A stretch of 64,000 nt of DNA. It comes from Tranquillimonas rosea. GTDB taxonomy: Bacteria; Pseudomonadota; Alphaproteobacteria; Rhodobacterales; Rhodobacteraceae. The stretch covers positions 310,001-374,000 of the forward strand of contig NZ_FOGU01000002.1 in the NCBI RefSeq assembly GCF_900111315.1, written 5' to 3'. Under the pieces are notes generated by a model that was not told the DNA's origin, did not search any database, and saw nothing but the letters and a program-made list of their open reading frames with translations. Below are positions 36,267 through 44,034 of the stretch, piece by piece; position 1 is the stretch's first letter; every line of letters begins with the position of its first letter. Both the position numbers and the translations under genes were made by a program.

Positions 36267-36947
36267 ATGGCCGACACGCGCGGAACGGCGGCGCAGGCGC
36301 GCGCGGGACGCAAGGCCCAGCTCTGGGTCGAGTTCGCGCTGCTGTTCGTGGCGGCGCCGCTGGCGATGGCCGTGGTGCTGCCGCCAGACGCGCTGTTTCC
36401 GGGGCTGTTCGCCGTCACCGTGCTGGGAATCGCCCTGCTGCACCTGACGCCGGGCTTCGGCTGGGACGAGCTGGTGCAAGGGGCGGGGCGGATCTCGCCG
36501 CTGCTGGTGCTGGGCTGGTCGGTGGCGACGGCGGCCACGGGCTATGGCGTGGTGCAGGCGACGGCGCCCGAGGCCTTCGGGCGGCTGGTCACAGGCAATC
36601 CGCGCCTGATGCTGATGATCGCGGTGCTCTATCCTGTGCTGTCGGCGCTGCCGCAGGAGCTGCTGTTCCGTCCGCTGTTCTTTCGCCGCTACGGCCTGCT
36701 GCTGCCGGGTGGGGCGTGGGCGCAGGTGACGCTGAACGCGGCGCTCTTCTCGATGGCGCATCTGATGTACTGGAGCTGGGTGGTCGCCGCGATGACCTTC
36801 TTCGGCAGCCTCGCCTTCGGCTATTCCTACCGCATCCGCCGCAACTTTCCCGAGGCGCTGCTGCTGCACGCGATCTCGGGGATCATCGTGTTTGCGCTGG
36901 GGCTGGGCGTGTTCTTCTATTCCGGGAACGTGACGCGGCCGTTCTGA
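36267..36947 (+). CDS. CPBP family intramembrane metalloprotease
   Basis: Membrane protein of 226 residues with about seven hydrophobic segments. The CPBP (Rce1/CAAX-like) motifs are present in order: PQELLFRPLFFRRY (motif 1), FSMAHLMYW (motif 2 His) and LLLHAISGII (motif 3 His). In motif 1 the first of the usual two Glu is Gln, a variant seen in some bacterial branches. Substrates of most bacterial members are unknown. It is divergent from carB, whose ATG is 146 nt away. Confidence 0.85.
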   Translation: MADTRGTAAQARAGRKAQLWVEFALLFVAAPLAMAVVLPPDALFPGLFAVTVLGIALLHLTPGFGWDELVQGAGRISPLLVLGWSVATAATGYGVVQATAPEAFGRLVTGNPRLMLMIAVLYPVLSALPQELLFRPLFFRRYGLLLPGGAWAQVTLNAALFSMAHLMYWSWVVAAMTFFGSLAFGYSYRIRRNFPEALLLHAISGIIVFALGLGVFFYSGNVTRPF

Positions 36948-37050
36948 GGGATAATGCGGGAGGCGCGGCCTTGGCGAATTTGAGCCCTCAACAGACTTCC
37001 CGCGAGGGCCGCCAACTCATCCGTGGCAGTGCCAGCCCAACCTGCCCGAT

Positions 37051-37497
37051 CTACAGTCGCATTCGAAAGAAAATGACACGCTCGGTCTCTTCAAAGCCCA
37101 TGGCCGCGTGGAAAGCGTGGCTTTCCTCGTTTGCGAGATCTGCGTCTGAGCCAAGCTCTGAACATCCGGATTCGCTCGCCCAGGATCGGACCGCTCGCAA
37201 CAATTGGGCACCGAGGCCACGTTGCCGATGTGCGGGACGCACGAAGATACCCTCCAGAAAAGCAACCGGCGTCGTATCGCACCCGTTCACGTGGTCCCGG
37301 CGCAAGGCGGCTTCCGCGAAGGCAAGGAGATCACCCTTACCACCGTCCTCCAAGAAGGTGGCGCATTCCGTTCGGGGCCTTGAAAGCATCGCCGCTATCT
37401 CGTCCCGATGCTCGTCGAGCGACGTATCCTCCCAAAGCTGGGCGCGCAATTCAGCCCATGCCTCGATATCCGCAGGTTTGGCGATCCGTATCGGCAT
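37051..37497 (-). CDS. AAC(6')-I-like GNAT acetyltransferase
   Basis: A 148-residue acetyltransferase that follows the chromosomal aminoglycoside 6'-N-acetyltransferase type I pattern along its length: ADIEAWAELRAQLWED at the start, RRDHVNGCDTTPVAFLEGIF in the middle, the acetyl-CoA loop RPAHRQRGLGAQLL, and MGFEETERVIFFRMRL at the end. Family members acetylate the 6'-amino group of aminoglycosides; the native substrate of chromosomal forms is often unclear. No strong ribosome site is visible. The gene and its flanks are visibly more AT-rich than carB or cfa beside it, suggesting recent acquisition. Confidence 0.85.
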   Translation of the reverse strand: MPIRIAKPADIEAWAELRAQLWEDTSLDEHRDEIAAMLSRPRTECATFLEDGGKGDLLAFAEAALRRDHVNGCDTTPVAFLEGIFVRPAHRQRGLGAQLLRAVRSWASESGCSELGSDADLANEESHAFHAAMGFEETERVIFFRMRL

Positions 37498-37606
37498 TTT
37501 TCAAGCTTGCCTGCAGTCAAGAACGTCTGCAACGTCCGCGAACCCGACATCCAAATGGCTTGTTTCCCGGCAGCTCACCCCATCGGCGCTGCGCTGAATT
37601 CGGCAA

Positions 37607-37629
37607 GGGGCCGCGCCGACGGCGGCCCC
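37607..37629 (-). terminator. Terminator of cfa
   Basis: Stem GGGGCCGC (37607-37614) with GCGGCCCC (37622-37629), 7-nt loop, just after the cfa stop on its strand. Confidence 0.55.
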
Positions 37630-37640
37630 CCGCGGGGCCG

Positions 37641-38873
37641 TCACTCGGCGGCGTGGCGCTGTTCGGCGGGGACGTCGTCGCGATAGAGGTAGTCGCGGCT
37701 CAGCGGAACGGCGTCGTGGCGATGGGTGAGCTGCACCTGGAAGACGACCTGTCCGGTGTGCCGGAAGCTCATCTCGCAGGCGATCAGGTAATAGCGCCAC
37801 ATCCGGCAGAACCGCTCGTCATAAAGCTCGCGGGCGCGGTCCTCGTTCGCGGTGAAGCGCGCCTCCCACTGCCTGAGCGTCTCGGCATAGTGCAGCCGCC
37901 AGACCTCGATGTCGGTGGCGATGAGGTGTTCGGGTTCGACCCGCGCCATCATCTCGGACAGGGCCGGGACGTAGCCGCCGGGGAAGATGTACTTGGCGAT
38001 CCACGACGAGGTGGTGCCCGGCGGCTCGGCCCGGCCGATCGTGTGGATCAGGGCGACGCCGTCCTCGGTCAGCTTGTCGTGGATGTGGCTGAAATACTCG
38101 CGGTAATAGGGCACGCCGACATGCTCGAACATGCCGACCGACACGATGCGGTCGAAGGTGCCCTCGACCTCGCGGTAATCCTGCAGGCGGAAGTCGACCT
38201 TGTCCTCCAGCCCTTCGGCCCGGGCGCGTTCCTTGGCGACCTTGATCTGCTCTTCGCTGAGCGTCACGCCCACGACTTCGGCGCCGTAATCCCGCGCCAG
38301 CGTCAGGCCCATGCCGCCCCAGCCGCAGCCGATGTCGAGCACGCGCATCCCCGGCTCGATCAGGAGCTTGCGGGCGATGTGATGCTTCTTGGCCTCCTGC
38401 GCTTCGTCGAGGCGCATGCCACGACGCGGGAAGTAGCCGCAGGAATACTGTTTGTCGGCGTCGAGAAACAGATCGTAGAGCTCGCCCGACAGGTCGTAGT
38501 GATGGGCGACGTTGTCCTTCGACCGTCCCATGACGTTGTTCTGCTGGAGCCACCGGAAGGTCTTGCGCGCGGCGTTCAGGATGCGCTGGGTCCAGTAGCC
38601 GTTGCGCGACTTGCCGTTGGTCAGCGCGATCGTCATGAAGCCGCGCAGGTCGTCGTTCTCGATCGTCAGCGTGCCGTCGGTATAGGCCTCGCCCACGCCG
38701 AGATCGGGATCGCGCAGGAGCTTCGGTATGATCGCGGTCTGGTGCAGGGTGACGTGCACCGTCGTGCCCGTCCCGTCACCGTACTGGCCGACGCTTCCGT
38801 CGGGATAGGTGACCTTCAGCGATCCGGTTTCGATGATTTGTCGGACGAACCGGTCCAGAAGCCATCTCCACAT
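37641..38873 (-). CDS. cfa: Cyclopropane-fatty-acyl-phospholipid synthase
   Basis: Transfers a methylene group from SAM to the double bond of unsaturated phospholipid acyl chains, a stress-related membrane change; 410 residues. An N-terminal lipid-binding part (TGSLKVTYPDGSVGQYGDG) precedes KDNVAHHYDLSGELYDLFLD, QYSCGYFPR, the SAM loop VLDIGCGWGGMGLTLARDYG, GVTLSEEQIKVAKERA, and VSVGMFEHVGVPYYREYF with the conserved Glu. MWRWLLDRF is chosen as start because AAGGGGGTG stands before it; a longer frame to 38990 adds a basic segment with no site. Divergent from aspS. Confidence 0.94.
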   Translation of the reverse strand: MWRWLLDRFVRQIIETGSLKVTYPDGSVGQYGDGTGTTVHVTLHQTAIIPKLLRDPDLGVGEAYTDGTLTIENDDLRGFMTIALTNGKSRNGYWTQRILNAARKTFRWLQQNNVMGRSKDNVAHHYDLSGELYDLFLDADKQYSCGYFPRRGMRLDEAQEAKKHHIARKLLIEPGMRVLDIGCGWGGMGLTLARDYGAEVVGVTLSEEQIKVAKERARAEGLEDKVDFRLQDYREVEGTFDRIVSVGMFEHVGVPYYREYFSHIHDKLTEDGVALIHTIGRAEPPGTTSSWIAKYIFPGGYVPALSEMMARVEPEHLIATDIEVWRLHYAETLRQWEARFTANEDRARELYDERFCRMWRYYLIACEMSFRHTGQVVFQVQLTHRHDAVPLSRDYLYRDDVPAEQRHAAE

Positions 38874-39196
38874 TTTCACCCCCTTGAGGCGCGTCGAACG
38901 CCGGGTGTCGGCTTTCGGCTGCCTGTCCTTTCTGAATGCGTGCGCGCCCCACCGCGCGCCTCCGGCCATAATGGTGCGACAATCGTGCAAAAATTCAATG
39001 CCCCCCGAGGGGTAAGCGTTGCTGCGCGGTCACGGTTTTCAAGATCTTGCGCCATGTCGGCTGACATGTGCAATATTCTGGCAACGACCGGATCGGGCCT
39101 CGGGCGACGCGCGCGGGCGTCTCCCTTGACTTCGCGCGGCGGGCAAGGTGTATCGGCCCGCAACCGAGCCACCCCTCGCCCCGGAAGGACCTTTCC
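38874..39196. other. Divergent cfa/aspS regulatory region
   Basis: A 323-nt stretch with no gene. It holds two inverted repeats 3 nt apart: CAAGATCTTG (39040-39049) and CATGTC-GGCT-GACATG (39053-39068). The aspS promoter (39126-39154) lies on the right. The cfa side contains the AT-rich TTGAATTTTTGCACG element on its strand (about 38983-38997), but I see no well-spaced -10 partner, so a promoter of another sigma class is possible. Confidence 0.5.
39126..39154 (+). promoter_or_regulatory. Putative aspS promoter
   Basis: TTGACT (39126-39131) and TGTATC (39149-39154) are 17 nt apart, giving a start of transcription about 35 nt before the aspS ATG. Confidence 0.5.
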
Positions 39197-40975
39197 ATGC
39201 ACGCCTATCGCAGCCAGACCTGCGCCGATCTCACCTCTGCCAACGTGGGCGATACCGTGCGCCTGTCCGGCTGGGTCCATCGCGTGCGCGACCACGGCGG
39301 GGTGCTGTTCGTCGACCTGCGCGACCATTACGGCGTGACGCAGTGCCTGTGCGACGGCGACAGCCCGGTCTTCGACCAGGTTGAGAAGATCCGCAGCGAA
39401 TGGTGCATCCGCATTGACGGCACCGTGAAGGCGCGCGCGCCCGACCTGGTGAACCCCAAGATCCCCACCGGCGAGATCGAGGTCTTCATCCGCGACATCG
39501 AGGTGCTGGGCAGCGCCAAGGAACTGCCGCTGACCGTGTTCGGCGACCAGGAATACCCCGAGGAGACGCGCCTGCGCTATCGCTTCCTCGACCTGCGGCG
39601 GCAGGCGCTGCACGACAACATGGTGCTGCGGTCGGAGGTGGTGAAGGACCTGCGCCAGCGGATGTGGGACCAGAACTTCAACGAGTTCCAGACCCCGATC
39701 CTGACCGCCTCGTCGCCCGAGGGCGCGCGCGACTTCCTGGTGCCCTCGCGGCTGCATCCGGGCAAGTTCTACGCGCTGCCGCAGGCGCCGCAGCAGTTCA
39801 AGCAGCTGATCATGGTGTCGGGTTTCGACAAGTACTTCCAGATCGCGCCCTGCTTCCGCGACGAGGACCCGCGCGCCGACCGCTCGCCCACCGACTTCTA
39901 CCAGCTCGACATGGAGATGTCCTTCGTCGAGCAGGACGACGTGTTCGCCACGATCGAGCCCGTCGTGCGCGGCTGCTTCGAGCGGTTCGGCGGCGGCCGC
40001 ACCGTCGACGCGGTGTTCCCGCGCATCCCATACGCCGAGGCGATGCTGAAATACGGCACCGACAAGCCGGACCTGCGCAACCCGATCGAGATGGAGATCG
40101 TCAGCGAGCATTTCCGCGGCTCGGGCTTTGCCATCTTCGCCAAGCTGCTGGAGCAGGAGGGCACCGAGATCCGCGCGATCCCCGCGCCCGGCGGCGGCTC
40201 GCGCAAGTTCTGCGACCGGATGAACGCCTTTGCCCAGCACGAGGGGCTGCCGGGGATGGGCTATATCTTCTGGCGCGAGGGCGAGAACGGTCCCGAGCCG
40301 GCGGGACCGCTGGCCAAGAATATCGGCCCCGAGCGGACCGAGGCGATCCGCCAGCAGCTGGGTCTGGGCAAGGGCGACGCGGCGTTCTTCCTGGGAGGCA
40401 AGCCGGACTCGTTCGTCGGCGTGGCGTCGCGGGCGCGGAATGTCATCGGCACCGAGCTGGGCCTGACCGACGAGAACCGGTTCGCCTTTGCCTGGATCGT
40501 CGACTTCCCGATGTACGAGAAGGACGAGGAAAGCGGCGAGATCGACTTCAGCCACAACCCGTTCTCGATGCCGCAGGGCGGGCTCGAGGCGCTGGACGGC
40601 GACCCGCTGGAGGTGAAGGGTTACCAGTACGACCTGGCCTGCAATGGCTATGAGCTGGTGTCGGGCGCAATCCGGAACCACCGGCCGGACATCATGTTCA
40701 AGGCGTTCGAGATCGCCGGCTACGGTGAGGACGAGGTGCGCACCCGCTTCGGCGGCATGGTCAACGCGTTCCAGTACGGCGCGCCTCCGCATGGCGGCTG
40801 TGCCGCCGGTATCGACCGGATGGTGATGCTGCTGGCGGATGAGGTGAATATCCGCGAGGTCATCATGTTCCCGATGAACCAGCGGGCCGAGGACCTGATG
40901 ATGGGCGCACCGTCCGATCCGACGAACGAGCAGCTGCGCGAGTTGCGGCTGCGGGTGCTGCCGCCCGAGGACTAG
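39197..40975 (+). CDS. aspS: Aspartyl-tRNA synthetase
   Basis: Class II synthetase charging tRNA-Asp, 592 residues, bacterial type with the GAD insertion domain. The N-terminal OB-fold anticodon-binding domain ([20 protein letters not shown]) is followed by motif 1 around [11 protein letters not shown], motif 2 [20 protein letters not shown], the flipping loop [19 protein letters not shown], the GAD domain from about residue 285, and motif 3 [18 protein letters not shown] near the end. GGAAGGA at 39183-39189 sets the ATG. Whether it is discriminating or also charges Asn-tRNA cannot be decided by eye. Confidence 0.97.
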   Translation: MHAYRSQTCADLTSANVGDTVRLSGWVHRVRDHGGVLFVDLRDHYGVTQCLCDGDSPVFDQVEKIRSEWCIRIDGTVKARAPDLVNPKIPTGEIEVFIRDIEVLGSAKELPLTVFGDQEYPEETRLRYRFLDLRRQALHDNMVLRSEVVKDLRQRMWDQNFNEFQTPILTASSPEGARDFLVPSRLHPGKFYALPQAPQQFKQLIMVSGFDKYFQIAPCFRDEDPRADRSPTDFYQLDMEMSFVEQDDVFATIEPVVRGCFERFGGGRTVDAVFPRIPYAEAMLKYGTDKPDLRNPIEMEIVSEHFRGSGFAIFAKLLEQEGTEIRAIPAPGGGSRKFCDRMNAFAQHEGLPGMGYIFWREGENGPEPAGPLAKNIGPERTEAIRQQLGLGKGDAAFFLGGKPDSFVGVASRARNVIGTELGLTDENRFAFAWIVDFPMYEKDEESGEIDFSHNPFSMPQGGLEALDGDPLEVKGYQYDLACNGYELVSGAIRNHRPDIMFKAFEIAGYGEDEVRTRFGGMVNAFQYGAPPHGGCAAGIDRMVMLLADEVNIREVIMFPMNQRAEDLMMGAPSDPTNEQLRELRLRVLPPED

Positions 40976-41024
40976 GGCAGGGGCGGGCGCGTCCGGGCGC
41001 CTAGCCGCAATCAGGGACGGGCCG

Positions 41025-41711
41025 ATGGACCTTGCCGACTGGACGCCGCCACCGCTGCCCCCGCGGATCGCCCTCGACGGGCGGTTCGCCCGGCTCGAAC
41101 CGCTGGGCCCCGACCACGCCGAGGGCCTGTTCGACGCGTTCCGCGAGGATGCCGAGGGCGCGATGTGGCGGTATCTTCCGACGGGGCCGTTCGACAGCCT
41201 CGCCGCCTATCGGGCCTGGCTGGACACCGCCCGCCTGCAACACGACCCGTTGCATTTCGCGGTGCGCATGCGCGACGGCCGGCTGGGCGGCACGCTGAGC
41301 CTGATGCGGATCGCCCCCGCTTCGGGCAGCATCGAGGCCGGCTGGCTGACCTATGCGCCGCGACTGCAACGCACGCCCGAATCGACCGAGGCGCTGGTCC
41401 TGCTGATGCGCTGGGCGTTCGAGGCGGGGTATCGGCGCTTCGAGTGGAAGTGCGACGCCGCCAACATCCCGTCGCGCCGCGCCGCCGAGCGCTTCGGGAT
41501 GAGCTATGAGGGCATCTTTCGGCAGGCGACCGTGGTGAAGGGGCGCAACCGCGACACCGCTTGGTTCGCCGCCATCGACTCCGAATGGCCGCAGCTGCGC
41601 GCCGCGTTCGAGACCTGGCTGGCGCCGGAGAACTTCGACGCGGCCGGGCGGCAGCGCCAGCCCCTCGGTGAGCTGACGCGACCGATCCTTGTCTCCCGCG
41701 ATCCCGGTTAG
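41025..41711 (+). CDS. GNAT acetyltransferase, RimJ/RimL-like (COG1670)
   Basis: A 228-residue N-acetyltransferase. The fold shows in ARLEPLGPDHAEGLFDAF at the start, AYRAWLDTARLQHDPLHFAV, the beta strands of GGTLSLMRI and SIEAGWLTYAPRLQRT, and the acetyl-CoA helix EALVLLMRWAFEAGYRRFEW, followed by CDAANIPSRRAAERFGM. RimL-like members modify ribosomal proteins or small amines; no substrate can be assigned. Its TAG stop overlaps the TAA stop of the convergent L,D-transpeptidase by 3 of 4 nt. Confidence 0.88.
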   Translation: MDLADWTPPPLPPRIALDGRFARLEPLGPDHAEGLFDAFREDAEGAMWRYLPTGPFDSLAAYRAWLDTARLQHDPLHFAVRMRDGRLGGTLSLMRIAPASGSIEAGWLTYAPRLQRTPESTEALVLLMRWAFEAGYRRFEWKCDAANIPSRRAAERFGMSYEGIFRQATVVKGRNRDTAWFAAIDSEWPQLRAAFETWLAPENFDAAGRQRQPLGELTRPILVSRDPG

Positions 41712-42310
41712 ACGATCGGGTTGGGGATGTCCTTGGGATGCAGCACGACGCGGCTGTCCATCGGCACGCGGTCGTAGAGGTCCACGATCTGCGCATTGAC
41801 CAGCCGCGCGCAGCCGTTCGACACGTCGAATCCGATCGTGTCGGGCTTGTGCGTGCCGTGGATGCGCAGGAACGTGTCGCCGCGGTCGGGCTGGAACAGG
41901 TAGAGCGCGCGCGCGCCCAGAGGATTCGTCGGGCCGCCGGGCATGCCGTCCTCGTACTGGCCGTAGTGATCGGGCTCGCGCTCGATCATGTCGGGCGTGG
42001 GCGTCCAGCTGGGATATTCCTTCTTGGCGCCGACATAGAACTCGCCGGATTCGTACAACCGGTCGCGGCCGACGCCGACGAAATAGCGGATCGCCTGGAA
42101 GTCCGGCAGCGTCCAGTACAGCCGGTACTGGTCCGGCACGACATGGATCTCGCCCGACGCAATCTCGGTCTGGAGGTTGACGCGGGCCGGCGCGAAACCG
42201 GCCGGAAGATCGACGAGGTTCGCGTCCCTCGGGTCGGCGGTTTGCGCGTGGACGGCCGGCGCGGCGAGGGCGGCGGTCGTCGTGGCGAGAAACTGTCGAC
42301 GGCTCAACAT
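41708..42310 (-). CDS. L,D-transpeptidase (YkuD family)
   Basis: Periplasmic enzyme that makes 3-3 peptidoglycan cross-links or anchors proteins, 200 residues. The N-terminus MLSRRQFLATTTAALAAPAV is a twin-arginine-like signal peptide. The catalytic region reads FLRIHGTHKPDTIGFDVSNG, followed by the nucleophile Cys in CARLVN. The central GARALYLF and YFVGVGRDRLYESGEF strands fit the YkuD fold. AAGGAG precedes the ATG. Tat export of a YkuD protein is common in Rhodobacteraceae from memory. Confidence 0.9.
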   Translation of the reverse strand: MLSRRQFLATTTAALAAPAVHAQTADPRDANLVDLPAGFAPARVNLQTEIASGEIHVVPDQYRLYWTLPDFQAIRYFVGVGRDRLYESGEFYVGAKKEYPSWTPTPDMIEREPDHYGQYEDGMPGGPTNPLGARALYLFQPDRGDTFLRIHGTHKPDTIGFDVSNGCARLVNAQIVDLYDRVPMDSRVVLHPKDIPNPIV

Positions 42311-42386
42311 GGCAGACTCCTTCTGCGGGGTGGGAGACTAGGCTGCCCAACGGCCCTCGAGTCTGACAGGTTCCCCGGCACTTGCA

Positions 42387-42402
42387 TCACACAGCTGTGT
42401 GA
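42387..42402. promoter_or_regulatory. 16-bp perfect palindrome before the endonuclease gene
   Basis: TCACACAGCTGTGTGA, perfectly self-complementary, 59 nt before the BglII-like gene and 76 nt before the L,D-transpeptidase start on the other strand. Size and symmetry suit a homodimeric DNA-binding protein. Confidence 0.55.
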
Positions 42403-42461
42403 GGCTTGCGGGCCGCGCTGCGGGGTGGCATCGCGGGCCGAAAAGCGAAAAAGGGACGCCG

Positions 42462-43193
42462 ATGCTGAGTGACCTGCGGGCGGCGGGATTCGACATTCTT
42501 GCCAAGAACCATGCCGAGGCGATCCTGGCGCATGACTTCCCCCGCCAGATCGAAGAGCTGGAGACGGTTCTGCGGGATTTTCGCATCTCGCTGCGCGAGC
42601 TGGTGGGCGGCGGCGGCGGCGAGTCGGGCCAGACCCAGCGCATGCGCCACGAGTTGAGCGACCTGGGCTGGGGCAAGCACCGTTTTGCGGTCCAGACCGT
42701 TGTGGACGGGCGCGAGCGCGAGGCGGTGAGCCACGAGGTCGATCACGTCCGGTTTGCCGCGAACGGCTCTCTCGCGCTGGAGATCGAGTGGAACAACAAG
42801 GATCCGTTCTTCGACCGCGATCTCGAGAACTTCCACCGTCTGCACGCGCTGTCGGCGATCTCTCTCGGGGTGATCGTGACGCGGGGGCGGTCGATGCAGG
42901 ATGCCATGCTGCGCCGGATCACCGGCTGGATGCGGGACGAGGGGCTGACCGACGAGGACGATCTGGACCGGCTGGGCCTTGGCAGCCGCACGGCGGCGCA
43001 GAAGCGCAACGTCGCCCGGCAGGTTGCGCGGGGCGTGCCGTTTCCCGAAGCCTTCTCCAAGAAGTTCGTCGCCGACAAGTTCGGCCCCGCCACGACCCAC
43101 TGGGCCAAGCTCGAGGACCGGGTCGCGCGGGGTGTGGGGAATCCGTGCCCGCTGCTGCTGATCGGTCTGCCCGAGACGATCCTGACGGCCTGA
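42462..43193 (+). CDS. BglII-like type II restriction endonuclease
   Basis: A 243-residue protein resembling the Endonuc-BglII family. The active-site region reads SLALEIEWNNKDPFFDRDLE with an upstream Asp in SHEVDHVRFAANG, matching the D-x(n)-E-x-Q/W arrangement of that PD-(D/E)XK branch. FHRLHALSAISLGVIVTRG follows as in the family. The C-terminal GPATTHWAKLEDRVARGVGN is conserved from memory. AGGGAC precedes ATG 42462. The gene is convergent with an MT-A70 adenine methyltransferase, 1 nt between stops, making a two-gene restriction-modification unit. The recognition sequence is unknown. Confidence 0.85.
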   Translation: MLSDLRAAGFDILAKNHAEAILAHDFPRQIEELETVLRDFRISLRELVGGGGGESGQTQRMRHELSDLGWGKHRFAVQTVVDGREREAVSHEVDHVRFAANGSLALEIEWNNKDPFFDRDLENFHRLHALSAISLGVIVTRGRSMQDAMLRRITGWMRDEGLTDEDDLDRLGLGSRTAAQKRNVARQVARGVPFPEAFSKKFVADKFGPATTHWAKLEDRVARGVGNPCPLLLIGLPETILTA

Positions 43194-43194
43194 C

Positions 43195-43836
43195 CTATTC
43201 GGCGGCCATTCCGGAATTGTAGGGGTAGGTCTTCCAGCTGGGTTTGTAGTCGGAATCGGCCTGGTTGCCCCAGACCGTCCAGCCGTCGCGGATGCCGCGG
43301 CCGAAGAGCTCCAGGTAGGGGCCCCACGAGCATTGCTCGATCAGGTCGTATTGCTCGTCCGGCTTGCGGGAATGTTCACGCTTGCGGGTCTGGATCATGT
43401 TGACCTGCCGCCGCCCCGCGGCTTCGGTCCGGGCGTTCTTGCCCCGCGTGCCGAACAGCAGAAGTTCGGTCACGTTGCGGAAGTAGAAGCCCACGCCGCG
43501 CCCGTCAGAGCCGCCGTCCTTGCGGATCTTGTGCCAGACGATGTTCGACTTGTAGTCGAAGCCCCAAGCCTGCAGCACGGCCAGCCCCTCGGGCAACAGC
43601 GCGTTCGGCACCCACAGGTAGCAATGCGCGCGATCCTCGAGATGCTGGGCCACGGGCAGGGCGCAGATCTCGTCCACGGTGAGCGTCGGATAGCGCGACA
43701 GGCGCTTGTGCTCGGGCGCGACCTTGCCGGTGCGGTTGGTGAATCGCCACGGCGGATCCGCCATGACGCAGCCGAACCGGTCGGTGCCGAGGAATTGCTG
43801 CAGGTCTTGAGAAGGGTCGCCGCACATGTCCAACAT
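43195..43836 (-). CDS. MT-A70 family DNA adenine methyltransferase
   Basis: A 213-residue N6-adenine methyltransferase of the MT-A70/M.MunI-like class. The catalytic DPPW is in FGCVMADPPWRFTNRTG. YPTLTVDEICALPV, HCYLWVPNALLPEGLAVLQA, FRNVTELLLFGTRG and the C-terminal LELFGRGIRDGWTVWGNQ are the typical ordered blocks. Bacterial members modify DNA within restriction systems or phages. Paired tail to tail with the BglII-like nuclease, it should protect the host from it. Two ATGs (43836 and 43827) are possible starts; neither has a strong ribosome site, suggesting modest expression or unusual initiation. Confidence 0.88.
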   Translation of the reverse strand: MLDMCGDPSQDLQQFLGTDRFGCVMADPPWRFTNRTGKVAPEHKRLSRYPTLTVDEICALPVAQHLEDRAHCYLWVPNALLPEGLAVLQAWGFDYKSNIVWHKIRKDGGSDGRGVGFYFRNVTELLLFGTRGKNARTEAAGRRQVNMIQTRKREHSRKPDEQYDLIEQCSWGPYLELFGRGIRDGWTVWGNQADSDYKPSWKTYPYNSGMAAE

Positions 43837-44034
43837 CTAGCGCCAAGCCCCGCCCTGCTGCAATTCCAAACTGCCGCCCCGCGCCGATGATCTGCGCGGA
43901 ACGTAGAGCGAACATCCTAGTCGGCGGAGCACCGCCAGTCAATCATCCGGACAGAGGCTGCGGCGATTGGAGCAATTGCGGGCCGCCCCGGTTGGGCGTA
44001 GCGTCGCTGCATCTGCAAAGGAGCCGGATGGCCG

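Noticed and set aside
43972-43979. GCAATTGC palindrome containing the MunI site upstream of the MT-A70 gene
   Set aside because: An 8-bp palindrome is common by chance; the link with M.MunI-like enzymes is suggestive only, and the position is near the DUF1800 gene as well.
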